Shown piece after piece: positions 1 through 10,274 of a DNA stretch of 64,000 nt; the first letter of the stretch is position 1, and each line of letters opens with the position of its first letter. The notes under the pieces are model-generated. The model was not told the origin of the DNA, did not search any database, and saw only the letters and a program-made list of their open reading frames with translations. The DNA is from Athripsodes cinereus (lineage: Eukaryota > Arthropoda > Insecta > Trichoptera > Leptoceridae): NCBI GenBank assembly GCA_947579605.1, contig OX388318.1, forward strand, positions 2,170,001-2,234,000. The letters run 5' to 3'. The position numbers were made by a program, and so were the translations under genes.

Positions 1-152
1 AGCACTCATTTCAGCCCACTATCAGTGAACTTTATGACCCAACCACGACTGTTAGCATGGTCTCGTCACTACATTGCAATGACAAAAGTTTTTTTTTTGT
101 ATAGTGTATTATTTTTCCTTCATCTTGCGTAATGATGTAGAGTTTTTATTCT

Positions 153-400
153 ATGGAGCACCCATCAAAGAATTAGTCTCCCACTCTTACGAATGTGCTG
201 TAAAAGGCAGGTATTGGAAAAATAATGACATTTTACATAAATTCAGCGATGAGATTTTCCGCTCATCCTGAATGTCTTAGTTTAGTTGACACGGAAAAGA
301 CAGTTGAATGTTTATTATTACATGCAACTAGTCTGCTGGTTAGTCCACTCGAGGGATATGCCGTGATCGTATGGTAGTAGTATTAGTAGTAGTAGTAGTG
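153..400 (+). repeat. Family A SINE-like repeat, copy with (TAG)n tail
   Basis: This is a roughly 250-280 bp dispersed unit. Its 5' part resembles GTGGAGCACCCGGTAAAGAA, the centre reads CATCCTGAATGTCTT, and the 3' part reads GGATATGCCGTGATGGTA followed by TAG repeats. The same unit occurs more than fifteen times in the window on both strands. It has no ORF and no obvious tRNA-like head. The 3' end resembles that of an RTE-like LINE found as fragments here, so it is probably a SINE using that LINE's machinery. Confidence 0.7.
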
Positions 401-840
401 CTTAATAAAGGTGTACATGGAGGACATAAAACATACATATTTACGAACGGACTGAAATAATATTTAATTTATGTACACTTTAAGTACCTATATTGATTGT
501 GGTTTTGCATTTTACACTGTACATTTTATTGCATGAGCAGGTAGGTAACCGATACGTGGCGCGTTATGTTATGATGGCAGAGAATTTTATATTAGTCACT
601 GTGGTATTTTAATATTATTGTATATTATTGTATATTGTATATCATCAGCCGTAGGCCCAGTCCGGGCACTTGGATTCGTCAAAAGCATTACAATTTTTGA
701 TTAAAAAATATAAAAAAGAAACAGACATCCAGTAAATTTATAGGTCATTGCAAATCGGAGTGTAAATGGCTCAGATTTGCAAATCGTCAGACATAGGCAG
801 ACAACAAGAGTCAACAAAGAATTACAGATTTACAAAATAT

Positions 841-3642
841 TTAAATGCTAATAGAGTCATTTGCTCGATTCAGCATTTCGTCAATCGTGTAAAAGGATTG
901 CTCAACGAGATACTCCTTCACCCTCCCACGAAACGCCTCCAAGCCCAAGGCCCTCACATCTTCAGGCAGCTTGTTAAACAACCGCACACTGAGGCACACA
1001 AAGCTTTTGCTGACCTTTGCCAACCTATGCTCGATTGCACGAACATCATTTTTATGTCTAGTGTCATAGGCGTGCTGATCCGAATTTAGGGGAGTGTTTG
1101 GCAAGTTTTTCCGGGCAAAAGTCATGCACTCTATGATATATGCACCGGCCAAGGTCAATACACCCAGCTCTCGAAAGGAGTTTCGACAACTGTCTCCCGG
1201 CTTCAGCCCCATTAATACTCGTATGGCCCTTTTTTGTAAGAGAAATATTCTTCTTGCTTCACCTACCCCGCCCCAGAACAGCACCCCATATGACATGATG
1301 CTGTGAAAGTAGGCATGGTATATGGACTTTGCCGCCTCAAAACCGCAGGTCTCTTTAATTTTTTTAATTGCGAAAATTGCGGAATTCAATTTCCCGGCCA
1401 GCTCCTCAATGTGCGCCGTCCACCGCAATCTCCTGTCAATCTTAACTCCTAAGAATTTACAATTGTCAACTATAGCTAGTTGGCGCTCAGACAGAGCCGC
1501 CGTGACTGGGTCGGGCGCAGAGGACTGTCTCAGTGAGAAGTGAATAGTATTCGTTTTCGTCACATTCAGGACAAGATCATTTTCCCTGAACCACTCGCCC
1601 ACTCTGTCCAGGACACTTAAGGTGTTGCGAATCGTTTTCTCTTTTTCAATACCATCCTGGATCAATATCGAGGTATCGTCTGCGAACATAACTATTTTTT
1701 GACCTTCCTCGATACAGCCTGGTAGGTCGTTCACATAAATTAAAAAGAGCAAGGGCCCCAGTATCGAACCTTGGGGAACGCCGCAGACTATCGCTCTCTC
1801 AGTCGACCTGACACCGTTTACCTCTGTGATCTGTCTACGGTCATCCAAATACGATCTGAGAAATTGATTCTCAGTGCCCCTCACTCCGTATAGAGTGAGC
1901 TTTTCTAGTAGAATTTTATGGTTCACACAATCAAATGCCTTTGACAGATCACAGAAGACTCCATATGTATCGCGCTTCTGATCCAGAGATTCAAGAACTG
2001 TCTGGAGTAGGGACGAAATCCCGTCGACCGTACTTTTTCCCTTTTGGAAACCAAATTGGAGTGAATTTAGGGTATTATTGTGAACAAAAAAGTGGGCGAG
2101 CTGTGCAGTGACCATTCTCTCAAGAAGCTTACTAATCACCGGCAGGATCGAGATGGGTCTGTAGTTTCCGGGGTCAGTTGGGTCACCCTTTTTATGTATA
2201 GGGACAACCCTAGCCATTTTTAAGAGATCCGGAAAAATCCCCTGCTCAAGGCTCAAATTAAACAATTTTGCTAGACATGGTGCAAGGCAATGAATAATGG
2301 ATTTAAGTAATTTAGTTGATATATTCCAGAGGTCTGTGGATCCTTTTGATTTTAAATTTTTACAGGTATTTAATACGTCCTGTGTGGATATTGGCCTAAA
2401 CTTGAAAGTAGTCTCTACAGAATCTATACACTTATATTTATTGGTTACAACCGAGGAAGGGCCTGATGCCTGAATCAGGGATGATGCTGCACTTACAAAA
2501 TATTCGTTAAAGTAATTTGATATGGCCAGTTTATCGGAACCATCTATGCCGCCTACAGTGATGAGATCCGCCTCATGAGAGTGCTCAATGGATCTACCCG
2601 TTTCCTCTTTAATAACATTCCATGTTGCTCTAATTGGATTTTTTGATAGCATTATTTTGCGGCTAAGAAATCTTTTTTTTGCCTCTTTACACACTGCTTT
2701 GAATATGGCACTGTATCTACGTACTAAATTTGTAATTTCTTCAGAATTTTTCAATCTTTTTTGCTCGTACAATTGGAACAAATTTCTCCTTGATATCCGT
2801 ATACCAGGAGTAGCCCAACATTCAAAAGATTTCTTAGTCATACACTTTGTTTTCTTTACAGGAAAATTATGATTCAATTCCAAAAGGATTAATTTGAACA
2901 ATTCACTAAAAACCAAATTTACATTTTTGTTGTCGACTGCCAAAGAGCAAACAGTATGGGCAACAGATTGTTGGAAATTATTTATGCTTTCCTCGGTACA
3001 AATTCTCCTGGAAATACATTTTTTTACAACTGGTTTACATTTAATATTCTCAATTTTAAATTCAATCATTTGCCCATAATGGTCTGATCTGATTATATCA
3101 ACAAGGTGAGAATTAATCAAGTTTACATCTGTAAAAACATTGTCAATGCAAGTGGCTGTACTATTTGTTACTCTAGTAGGTGCAAGAATGCTACGCGTCA
3201 AACAGAAACTACTCATAATATCCACAAAATTGTTCTTGTTGTTTGTGTCAGTGTCTAGATCTATATTGAAATCACCACATACAATTAGGCGCTTATTATT
3301 ATTTAAACTTAAAATATTCAGGGCATTTTCCAGTGTACTGAGGAATGAGTCAACGTTTCCAGATGGTGCTCTGTACACTGAGACAACTACAATATTATTC
3401 ATTTCAACACAACTGATCTCACAGTGCTTTTCTAATGACAGTTTCACAATGTCTACCCTGTTTTTTGCTCGCCATTTATTAATCACAAATATAAGAGATC
3501 CCCCTCTTGTTGTTTTTTCTCTACTAAAGTTACTAATGATACTAAAGTTAGATATATTGTGACACACGACCTCAGACTCGCATAACCATGACTCAGTGAT
3601 GCACAACACATCCAACCCATCCAATACCGGCGAAGTGTTCAA
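841..3642 (-). CDS. LINE ORF2: endonuclease-reverse transcriptase
   Basis: This encodes target-primed reverse transcription machinery. The 933 residues start at a TTG, but the same frame is open back to 3804 and already reads HQNVQGLRGKLHEL there. That is the usual first strand of the endonuclease fold, so the TTG is not the true N-terminus. Endonuclease signatures follow: CITESWL (metal-binding Glu), VSVYRAPSG, VCGDFNIDL and SDHYG. The RT domain shows GNYRPISILP, DLSKAFDCV, GVPQGSILGPLLF and the active site MFADDTSIL. The C-terminal part has the LFWGG and YDTRHKND motifs common in insect LINEs. No in-frame ATG lies between the upstream stop (3805-3807) and the endonuclease, so expression probably depends on ORF1 translation. 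The protein is full length and uninterrupted. Confidence 0.9.
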   Translation of the reverse strand: MNTSPVLDGLDVLCITESWLCESEVVCHNISNFSIISNFSREKTTRGGSLIFVINKWRAKNRVDIVKLSLEKHCEISCVEMNNIVVVSVYRAPSGNVDSFLSTLENALNILSLNNNKRLIVCGDFNIDLDTDTNNKNNFVDIMSSFCLTRSILAPTRVTNSTATCIDNVFTDVNLINSHLVDIIRSDHYGQMIEFKIENIKCKPVVKKCISRRICTEESINNFQQSVAHTVCSLAVDNKNVNLVFSELFKLILLELNHNFPVKKTKCMTKKSFECWATPGIRISRRNLFQLYEQKRLKNSEEITNLVRRYSAIFKAVCKEAKKRFLSRKIMLSKNPIRATWNVIKEETGRSIEHSHEADLITVGGIDGSDKLAISNYFNEYFVSAASSLIQASGPSSVVTNKYKCIDSVETTFKFRPISTQDVLNTCKNLKSKGSTDLWNISTKLLKSIIHCLAPCLAKLFNLSLEQGIFPDLLKMARVVPIHKKGDPTDPGNYRPISILPVISKLLERMVTAQLAHFFVHNNTLNSLQFGFQKGKSTVDGISSLLQTVLESLDQKRDTYGVFCDLSKAFDCVNHKILLEKLTLYGVRGTENQFLRSYLDDRRQITEVNGVRSTERAIVCGVPQGSILGPLLFLIYVNDLPGCIEEGQKIVMFADDTSILIQDGIEKEKTIRNTLSVLDRVGEWFRENDLVLNVTKTNTIHFSLRQSSAPDPVTAALSERQLAIVDNCKFLGVKIDRRLRWTAHIEELAGKLNSAIFAIKKIKETCGFEAAKSIYHAYFHSIMSYGVLFWGGVGEARRIFLLQKRAIRVLMGLKPGDSCRNSFRELGVLTLAGAYIIECMTFARKNLPNTPLNSDQHAYDTRHKNDVRAIEHRLAKVSKSFVCLSVRLFNKLPEDVRALGLEAFRGRVKEYLVEQSFYTIDEMLNRANDSISI

Positions 3643-4925
3643 CTCGTGGAGTTTGCCACGCAGGCCCTGGACGTTCTGATGTGCGACTGTGAAGGTACTG
3701 CCATGTTGTGTCTTTGATTTTGGCCTAAAAAAGACCTGCTTGTCCTCGCCACTGGTGTTATCTGCTGCACTGTGTCTGCTAGTGGTAATGGAGAATCCCC
3801 GTGGTTACTTTTCTCTATATCCTCACTTCTCCGTACTCGTATTAAATTTTTTGCTCTAGGAATTGTGTGCTTAAGATTATATATTATACTGTTATCCAAT
3901 GTCATCCCGTTCTGATCATTGGTTTCCAATATAAAGGTGTGACTGCTCATTCTGGTTAGATTATACAGGTAACAATTGATTTCGTAAAGTCTCTTGTTCA
4001 CGATTGAGTCATTTTTACAATAGCGTAGACTTGTTATGTATACTGTTTTTCCCAGTTTTTCCGATGTCTCAACGATTTTCTCCACTGCATTTTTATATTG
4101 TCTGGTATGGTATATGTTAGTATAACTTCCCACAGCCAGTACAATGACGTCATCTTTAGATGCTTCGTTGACAATCGCATTGATATTTTGCAACATTTCT
4201 TGCATTCTCGCACCGGGCCTGGCAACACAGGTCACATTATAATCCACTTTTCGGTGTAATTTTAATCCCAGGCCCTTTGCATTTTCATCGCCAATAATAA
4301 GCAGTTTACGTGTTAAATATTTTTCATTGGATTGAGATTTTAACTCATTTCTTGACTTACAACTACCACTGTGATTACCACTCCCACTGTCCTTCCTGAC
4401 ATAAGTTTCTTCATTGTAGTTTTCGAATTGTTCATAAAGGTTGTCATAAGCTCCTCTCAGAGTCTCGCAAGTACGTTGTGCCTCTTCAAGCCTCGTCAAT
4501 ATTATTTTTTCATTTTTCACGAATTCACTTATCTCCCTCTCCCGCCTGTCATTGATTCTCTCCAGATCATTCACAGCCTCTGATAACTTAAAATCTTTAT
4601 CTCTCAGTTCAAGCTTCATATCACTGTTAAGCTTTTTGTAGCGATTCAGATCCTTCTGAACTTTAGTCAGTAACAATATTTTCTTTTTCAATAATAAAGT
4701 TTCTTTGTTTTTTAATTTTAATTCTCTCTTTCTCATAGCTAACTCCTCATTCACTCTATGTTTTTCGGTTTCCAATTCCTGCATTCTATTCAGACATTCT
4801 TCTCTTACGTCAGGCTCATTATCTGAGGTAATCTGTTCCTGAGATGTGTCATACATAGTAAAGTAAGCAGTGTTATTTGTCACTTTGCGGCTTCGTGTCA
4901 TCATGGTGGATATATTTTCACTCAT
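3639..4925 (-). CDS. LINE ORF1: coiled coil plus SGNH-hydrolase-like domain
   Basis: The 428-residue protein starts at ATG 4925-4923. Residues about 45-170 are rich in E, K, L and R with heptad-like spacing, which suggests a long coiled coil and therefore oligomerisation, as expected for an ORF1 RNA-binding chaperone. Residues about 205-350 look like an SGNH/GDSL hydrolase fold: LLIIGDENAKGLG resembles block I, VARPGA and VIVLAVGSYTNIY resemble the following blocks. The usual nucleophile position reads GDE rather than GDS, so catalysis is doubtful. No zinc-knuckle or RRM is visible. The last 28 or so residues follow a slippery T TTT TTA and overlap ORF2 in the -1 frame. Function is inferred from position and domain type. 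Confidence 0.75.
   Translation of the reverse strand: MSENISTMMTRSRKVTNNTAYFTMYDTSQEQITSDNEPDVREECLNRMQELETEKHRVNEELAMRKRELKLKNKETLLLKKKILLLTKVQKDLNRYKKLNSDMKLELRDKDFKLSEAVNDLERINDRREREISEFVKNEKIILTRLEEAQRTCETLRGAYDNLYEQFENYNEETYVRKDSGSGNHSGSCKSRNELKSQSNEKYLTRKLLIIGDENAKGLGLKLHRKVDYNVTCVARPGARMQEMLQNINAIVNEASKDDVIVLAVGSYTNIYHTRQYKNAVEKIVETSEKLGKTVYITSLRYCKNDSIVNKRLYEINCYLYNLTRMSSHTFILETNDQNGMTLDNSIIYNLKHTIPRAKNLIRVRRSEDIEKSNHGDSPLPLADTVQQITPVARTSRSFLGQNQRHNMAVPSQSHIRTSRACVANSTS
3726..3732 (-). other. T TTT TTA heptamer at the ORF1/ORF2 junction (candidate -1 frameshift site)
   Basis: On the - strand ORF1 reads TCT TTT TTA GGC here, which fits the X XXY YYZ rule in the ORF1 frame. A -1 slip moves translation into TTT TTT AGG, exactly the frame that leads into the endonuclease of ORF2. 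ORF2 has no ATG of its own upstream of its conserved start. The alternative is a one-base deletion in a T7 run of an ancestral single ORF, which would leave the same picture. I saw no strong downstream pseudoknot by eye. Confidence 0.5.
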
Positions 4926-5455
4926 TCAATTCACTACGTATTGTATGCAAAAGTAAACAGTTTAATTCACTGGATTTCTCACAATAGTGTAACTATTCTA
5001 GCACAGAATGTTTAATTATAATAAAATAAGATAATAAGTGTTTATAAAAAGCAAGAGAGTTCAATGGTCGGTCAAATCAACAAACGAAACCCACGCTTAA
5101 TGTGGGTACCACTATGAAAACAATGTTATAACACCTTATAACTTCGTCATTTGTAAAGTTAGAGAAGGCACACCACTGACTTTTTCACTCAGTTTCATCA
5201 GCTCTATTTACCTAAAGTGTTGTCAAGTCTCTTAGAGCATTTATATGAGTGGCGTTCACAGTTTTCTTCCTCTTTTGGTTATAAAAATATATAAAAATGA
5301 GTATAACTCGGCACACAGAGAAGTTACAGAAAAAATAATTTCACTTTTGGATTCAGCATAAAAAAACGATATGGAAAATATAGTCACTTCACCTTTTGGA
5401 CAATTTTCATTTTGACGTCATATATGAAAAACCGCTTTTCCGGGTTAATAACAAT

Positions 5456-5677
5456 TTATTCATGCGCACTTTCACGGAGTTTTTTATGCAATTCAGCACG
5501 CTGAACACAATGGCACTGGTTATTTCGTATTTTTTGTAATCCAAGGGCTGCACTTTTATTATGTAGTCCATCAAAGCATAGAAAAAATTTTACACTTGTT
5601 TTTCCTAGACACAGACACTTTCCTTTTGTAGGATTGCAATGACCAAAAGAAGGAGCGCGAAAAACTGGACAAAACAA
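5456..5677 (-). CDS. Small Cys-rich open frame in the LINE 5' leader (doubtful)
   Basis: A 73-residue open frame opening at a TTG, with no ATG start. It contains pairs of cysteines (CLCLG, CHCVQ) and a basic C-terminal end (AELHKKLRES). It lies about 530 bp upstream of ORF1 on the same strand. It could be a short leader ORF, a remnant of a host exon captured by the element, or chance. I recognise no family. Confidence 0.2.
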   Translation of the reverse strand: MFCPVFRAPSFGHCNPTKGKCLCLGKTSVKFFLCFDGLHNKSAALGLQKIRNNQCHCVQRAELHKKLRESAHE

Positions 5678-6129
5678 GGTATAACACTCTTAGATACGAA
5701 TTAAATTACTATGAGAATAGTTAATTTTCACTGGAGAGCAAATAAACACGACCGATGTAAACAAAACCCATTGACTCTTCTCTATATTATCAATATATTA
5801 TATATTATCAATATTATAGACAAGAATTACAGTTGGTAAGTATCAAACATACCTGTTACAATACGTGTCTTTTCATACTGTTTTATTGATTAAATTGTAG
5901 AATAATTAAGAATTATGTATATTTTTTTACTTCTTCCTTCTTAAATATATCTCCAATATTGTGTATAATATAGGTTTGTTTTATTTATTCTCCACTCATA
6001 TTTTCCTTAAACCACACAGAAAAACAAACAGATTGATTTTATTCTCTCAATACAAGAATTTTGTTATCTCAAACATTTCAAGAGAATATTTTCTTGAGTT
6101 ATAAACCTGAAAGAGGGTTTGAATTGGGA

Positions 6130-6395
6130 AGAGGGTGTGAAAGAGGGTGTGAAAAAGCGTGAGTGTCCGAGAACCTATTAACTCGATCAAGTGGATTAAA
6201 TTATCAAGCATAGTCGTTTATTGATTAAGATAAATCGACGTGCGGGATGAGAAATCGTATGAATGTAGATTAAAGGAAAAAAGTGATTAGTTCCTCTAAT
6301 ACTTGGTGCTCCAAGGTGCTGCAGGATAGATCTGTATCGTTCCGTTCTCTCTGCCTACTCCACTTCCGCTATGACATGAAAGTAGGTATGTATAT
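6130..6395 (+). pseudogene. Decayed RTE-like LINE 3' fragment
   Basis: The stretch ends in TCCGTTCTCTCTGCCTACTC, which matches the 3' coding end and tail seen at 29170-29230. Several stops interrupt the frame. It is a 5'-truncated, degraded LINE remnant. Confidence 0.55.
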
Positions 6396-6483
6396 TATAG
6401 TATTGAAACAATCATTCCTCACTCTATCACGCAACGTTTAACCAACCATTTTTTTTTTAACATACATAGACAATTAACAAAGA

Positions 6484-6670
6484 TCGAGCTAGTCCCAAAC
6501 TAAGATGAATCTTGTATTATGGGTACTAACGCGACGTTACATACATATACAATGCACTACACACATATACATGTAACACCCAGACCCAGGACAATTAGAA
6601 AAAGGTCATTCTTCACTATGCCCTGGCCGGGAATCGAACCCGCGATTCTTCTCAGCGATCGCATCTCAAC
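6484..6670 (-). mobile_element. Family B tRNA-derived SINE
   Basis: On the - strand it contains GGGTTCGATTCCCGGCCAGG, a good RNA polymerase III B box in a tRNA-like context. It continues into CCTAGGTCTGGGTG-like sequence and a tail mentioning ACCCATAATACAAGATTCAT. A second copy lies at 22395-22550 on the + strand, which defines the unit. It is not a functional tRNA gene: the acceptor stem does not close. Confidence 0.6.
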
Positions 6671-7219
6671 TGCATTTATTCCACTTTTGTCCTTCTTAAA
6701 CCTCGTCCATGTTTCACTTGCATGCATAAGTACGCGTACCATAATAGAATGGTATTTTAAATAATATACATTTCAAAACATGTTACATAATTTTAAATAC
6801 AATTTCTTTTGTGTTTATGATAATAAATATTATTCAACACACATTATTTTTAGGATGACAAACGAATAAGACAGGTATCACGTTATAATTTATTCTAATA
6901 TACATAATTTTTATTCCGGCAGTAATAAGGATGGATCAACCTATTCCATTGTTCCATTGCAGGACAAAAGACTTGTAATAACAACTATAATAAGAACTCC
7001 CACGTGGATTTCACTAAACAATACCACATTAGGTACTGGTAGGAGGAACTTACTTTCCTGAAAACAAAATAATCTGACGTTTTGATTGGAGAACCATGTT
7101 TACACGATTTAATGCAAAATCCAATCGGAGGAAGTAAGAATGGCGTCCCCGCGTTTACGAATTAGCTCTAAACTGGCTTGTAGAAACTCCCAAAAGTCAT
7201 AGCTTGCCAACGTGAAAGT

Positions 7220-7300
7220 AGAGAGTTGGACTCTTGAGATGGTCACGGGCCATTAAACAGATCCAAATACAAATTATCTTTTTATTATTATTACTATTTA
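7220..7300 (+). repeat. LINE 3' tail, (ATT)n type
   Basis: It contains CTCTTGAGATGGTCACGGGC and a run of ATT, closely matching the tail at 40210-40284 and, less well, the ORF end at 38360-38400. It is a severely 5'-truncated copy. Confidence 0.55.
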
Positions 7301-10260
7301 TCCTGAATGTCCTATTCTTTGGCACAAGACGGACAACTTGCATATTTATACACGCAGTCAGTCCTCTAGCTACCCCACTTATAGGAAATTCCGTGAAGAT
7401 ATGAATGAATTTTTAAAAATAGATACAAGCAAAATTGTGATATGAAAGGAATTTCTTGAAATTGGTTTCATCATTCACGAAACAACTTTCATAATGTGAG
7501 TTCAACTTTAATACTAGCTCAACTTTAAGAATGATTGATCATGTTGTAGTTAGAATTCCTGTTAGATTCCTTCCTTCATTAGCCTGTCAGTTGTTTTCCT
7601 GGATAAGCCTCAAGGATTGTAAAGGCAATGATGATTACGTTCAATCATTAGTTACACCAAATCATCGCGTGTTGTAGCTATACGAGTTTCATAAACAATC
7701 TCTGTATAAATGCTTTAGTTCGTTTGTACATGTGTCATTATTTATATTAGTTGATTGTTTTTTTGAAAATACTCGCTTTTACCACACAAGCAAAATAAAA
7801 AATGGATACCTTTCTAGAAACTCGCATCATTTGCGCTTGCTCCTAGATAGTAAGATCATTTTATTAATAGTGATATACCGATAATGTGAAAATATCATTT
7901 TTTACATTACCGCCATCTTTTGTAAAAAAAAAAATTTTTTTTTTTTTTTTTTTCAAATTTAGATTGAATTCAAGTCGACTTAGTTTGAAAACGACTTTAT
8001 AAGTCGAAACCAGATCACTACTCAATATTTTTTTTAAGAAAACAAAAACCAATAATTGTGCTTTTTTCCATATATTCCATTATTCTCTTTAAATTTTCTT
8101 TGCACATCATTACAGCTTTTATTTATTTTTATTTATTTTATTCTTCACTGTACATTGTTTACAATAATACAAATTAACATAGAAAATATCATTTATACAA
8201 TTCAATGTACAGAGGGCAAGTGCAGTACAGAGGGCGAGCTTTTGGCCAATGCGATGTGCAAAAATATCAAACTTTACTACTACAAAAATCAATAACACTA
8301 AACATATTTTTTTTTCTTAACATAATTACGCTAAAAATAATTATAATACATATACGGAATTTACTGCCTCACTAGACTTAGTCTGTTCTCAAGCAATACT
8401 TTATCTTCTCAATTTGACATTTATTTGGTGAATGAAGTCAAGGGCGGGTTGAGAGCTAGTAGCTCGTGTCTAGATAGATAATATATCAATATGTTGTGAT
8501 GTCACAATATATTATATGTAGTTTGTTTGTTATTATTATCAATAGGTAAGTACTTAGTGACATTGTAAATTATTTAAACTGGATAATCTGTGTCGCCTTC
8601 ACCTCCAATACTATCAAGTTCATTGAAGCACTACAATAGTGATGTTGTTAATGTATTTTTAATGAATAATAAAAATAATATTACATATATCAGAACGAAA
8701 CCACACTATGTCACGAAACCCCATTTTCAGTATGCCCGTACAAAAGCTTTTTCAACATATTTTCATTTGGTTCTCACTATAGTTAGGTCTATTTTAACCA
8801 TTGACCTAAATGGTATAGAATAGTGATGCAGTACTAATTTTCTCAGAAAACATGTTCCAGAATTAACCATAATATTATTCCGTTTGTCTCCATAACATTA
8901 TTTATTTATTTATTTTATTTTTCTTGCACGTCATCGTTCACATAACAAAATCAACAAATCAGTTTATGTATATAAGAAAATGTGGTGATATGCAGTGACG
9001 AGATTTATCACTATATTGTGATTTCTTCCACCTGTCCAATAAGATGGTAATGTTCTTTTTCGTATATACCTATACGTAAATATTGCACATCCTTTATACC
9101 TGAAAACCCATAAAAATACCTTTAAAATAATTTAAAAAAACGATGAATGTCCATCAAGTTGTTGTTTAAAACTTGTTGATATGAAATTATGTTTGACGCA
9201 TTACCATTTTTTTCTTTTAATTTCCATTCTATAAGATATAAGTTAATGGTTTGTCACAAAAATTACATATTTCTTATATTTTTTATTTACACGATATCGT
9301 ATTTAAATGGCGTTGTTTTGTTTGTATATCACAAGATATAACGTGTTTTCATAATTATGATGATGTTGTTGGATGATTTGTTTCTTTGGCGCCGTTTTAC
9401 GGTTCTTCGACCGTCTTAAGGGCGCTTAAAGATTACAACACTGTTATTAGGTAGAACGTAGTATAGCATATAGCATAAAAAAATGTTAATAGGATCTGTA
9501 GTAGAACGAAGCGTTTATATCAATTTATCCAATTATTTAATTCTACTACTTTTGTACCAATACAATAAATAACTACTTACTGTTAAAAATCACTTTGGCC
9601 AATATTCGACATAGATTAGTTTCGCTTCCGCATACAAATATTGTATAGTATTATTATTGTTCCTAGTTATCGGAATTGACATTGTAAATAAATAGATGTC
9701 GGTAGTGTAGGAAGTGAAGGGACATATGGATTTATAACGCTCAAAATGCTACAAAGGTGACAAAGATGTTCTTATAAAATTATACAACATTTACTGTACT
9801 CAGGATAAAGGTTTTAAATTAAAACTACAATTTTGGCAAAACTGGTTTTATTTTAAAATTAATCATTATTTTACTTCTTGTGTATTCTGGTAAAAGGATG
9901 CAATCTGGAAACGTCTAGTTTTTACGGAAAAAGCAAAATAGTTTTTCAAGCAAGGACTTTAGCAAATATCGACCAGGACAAATTTAAACAGGATTTAAAC
10001 AATACAATATGAATTTCATTAACAGCACCAAAAAAAAACATCTGCATAACTTAAAGACGACGTAAAAGGCTGAAACCGCATGACTCAAACGGGTGTCATT
10101 ACAACATGTTGCCAAAGTCTTTCCTTTGTCTTTTGCTTATAACTTGATATTTCTGTAAACTTCCTCTTAAATTTTTAAGACATAATAAAAAACTACATTT
10201 ACAATAAGATGATACCATACTAATGACTATGTTTATTGCTATTATTTTTCCAAATAAACA
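7300..10260. other. Non-coding, AT-rich stretch
   Basis: Apart from LINE tails (8122-8185, 8904-8960) and an A/T homopolymer run at 7922-7953, I see no gene, exon or delimited element. Short open frames here lack codon structure and homologous motifs. Confidence 0.5.
8122..8185 (-). repeat. LINE 3' tail, (AATA)n type, reverse copy
   Basis: The reverse complement reads AATGTACAGTGAAGAATAAA followed by AATA units. This is the same terminal motif as the + copies at 17821-17965, 30335-30445 and 62915-63030. Related but different (TTTA)n-headed tails containing GCACATCATCATTC lie at 8904-8960, 12063-12125 and 12487-12545. Confidence 0.55.
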
Positions 10261-10274
10261 TTGTAAGAAGTCAC

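Larger units (their letters stand above)
640..5760 (-). mobile_element. Near-complete non-LTR retrotransposon (LINE) with two ORFs
   Basis: On the - strand this stretch reads as 5' leader (about 5760-4926), ORF1 (4925-3639), ORF2 (endonuclease plus reverse transcriptase, to 841), a short 3'UTR, and an AT-rich tail of imperfect TACAATA-like units near 600-650. Both ORFs are long and free of internal stops, so the copy is probably young. The ORF2 layout (apurinic-type endonuclease, then RT, then a C-terminal region, no RNase H) is that of the Jockey/CR1-like LINEs. The outer limits are estimates: I could not identify a clean target-site duplication. Clade assignment is an inference from domain order and motifs. 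Confidence 0.85.

Noticed and set aside
766..1543. Small + strand open frames near the left end
   Set aside because: They are antisense shadows of the LINE ORF2; the same holds for 13913-14792 over the RTE-like LINE.
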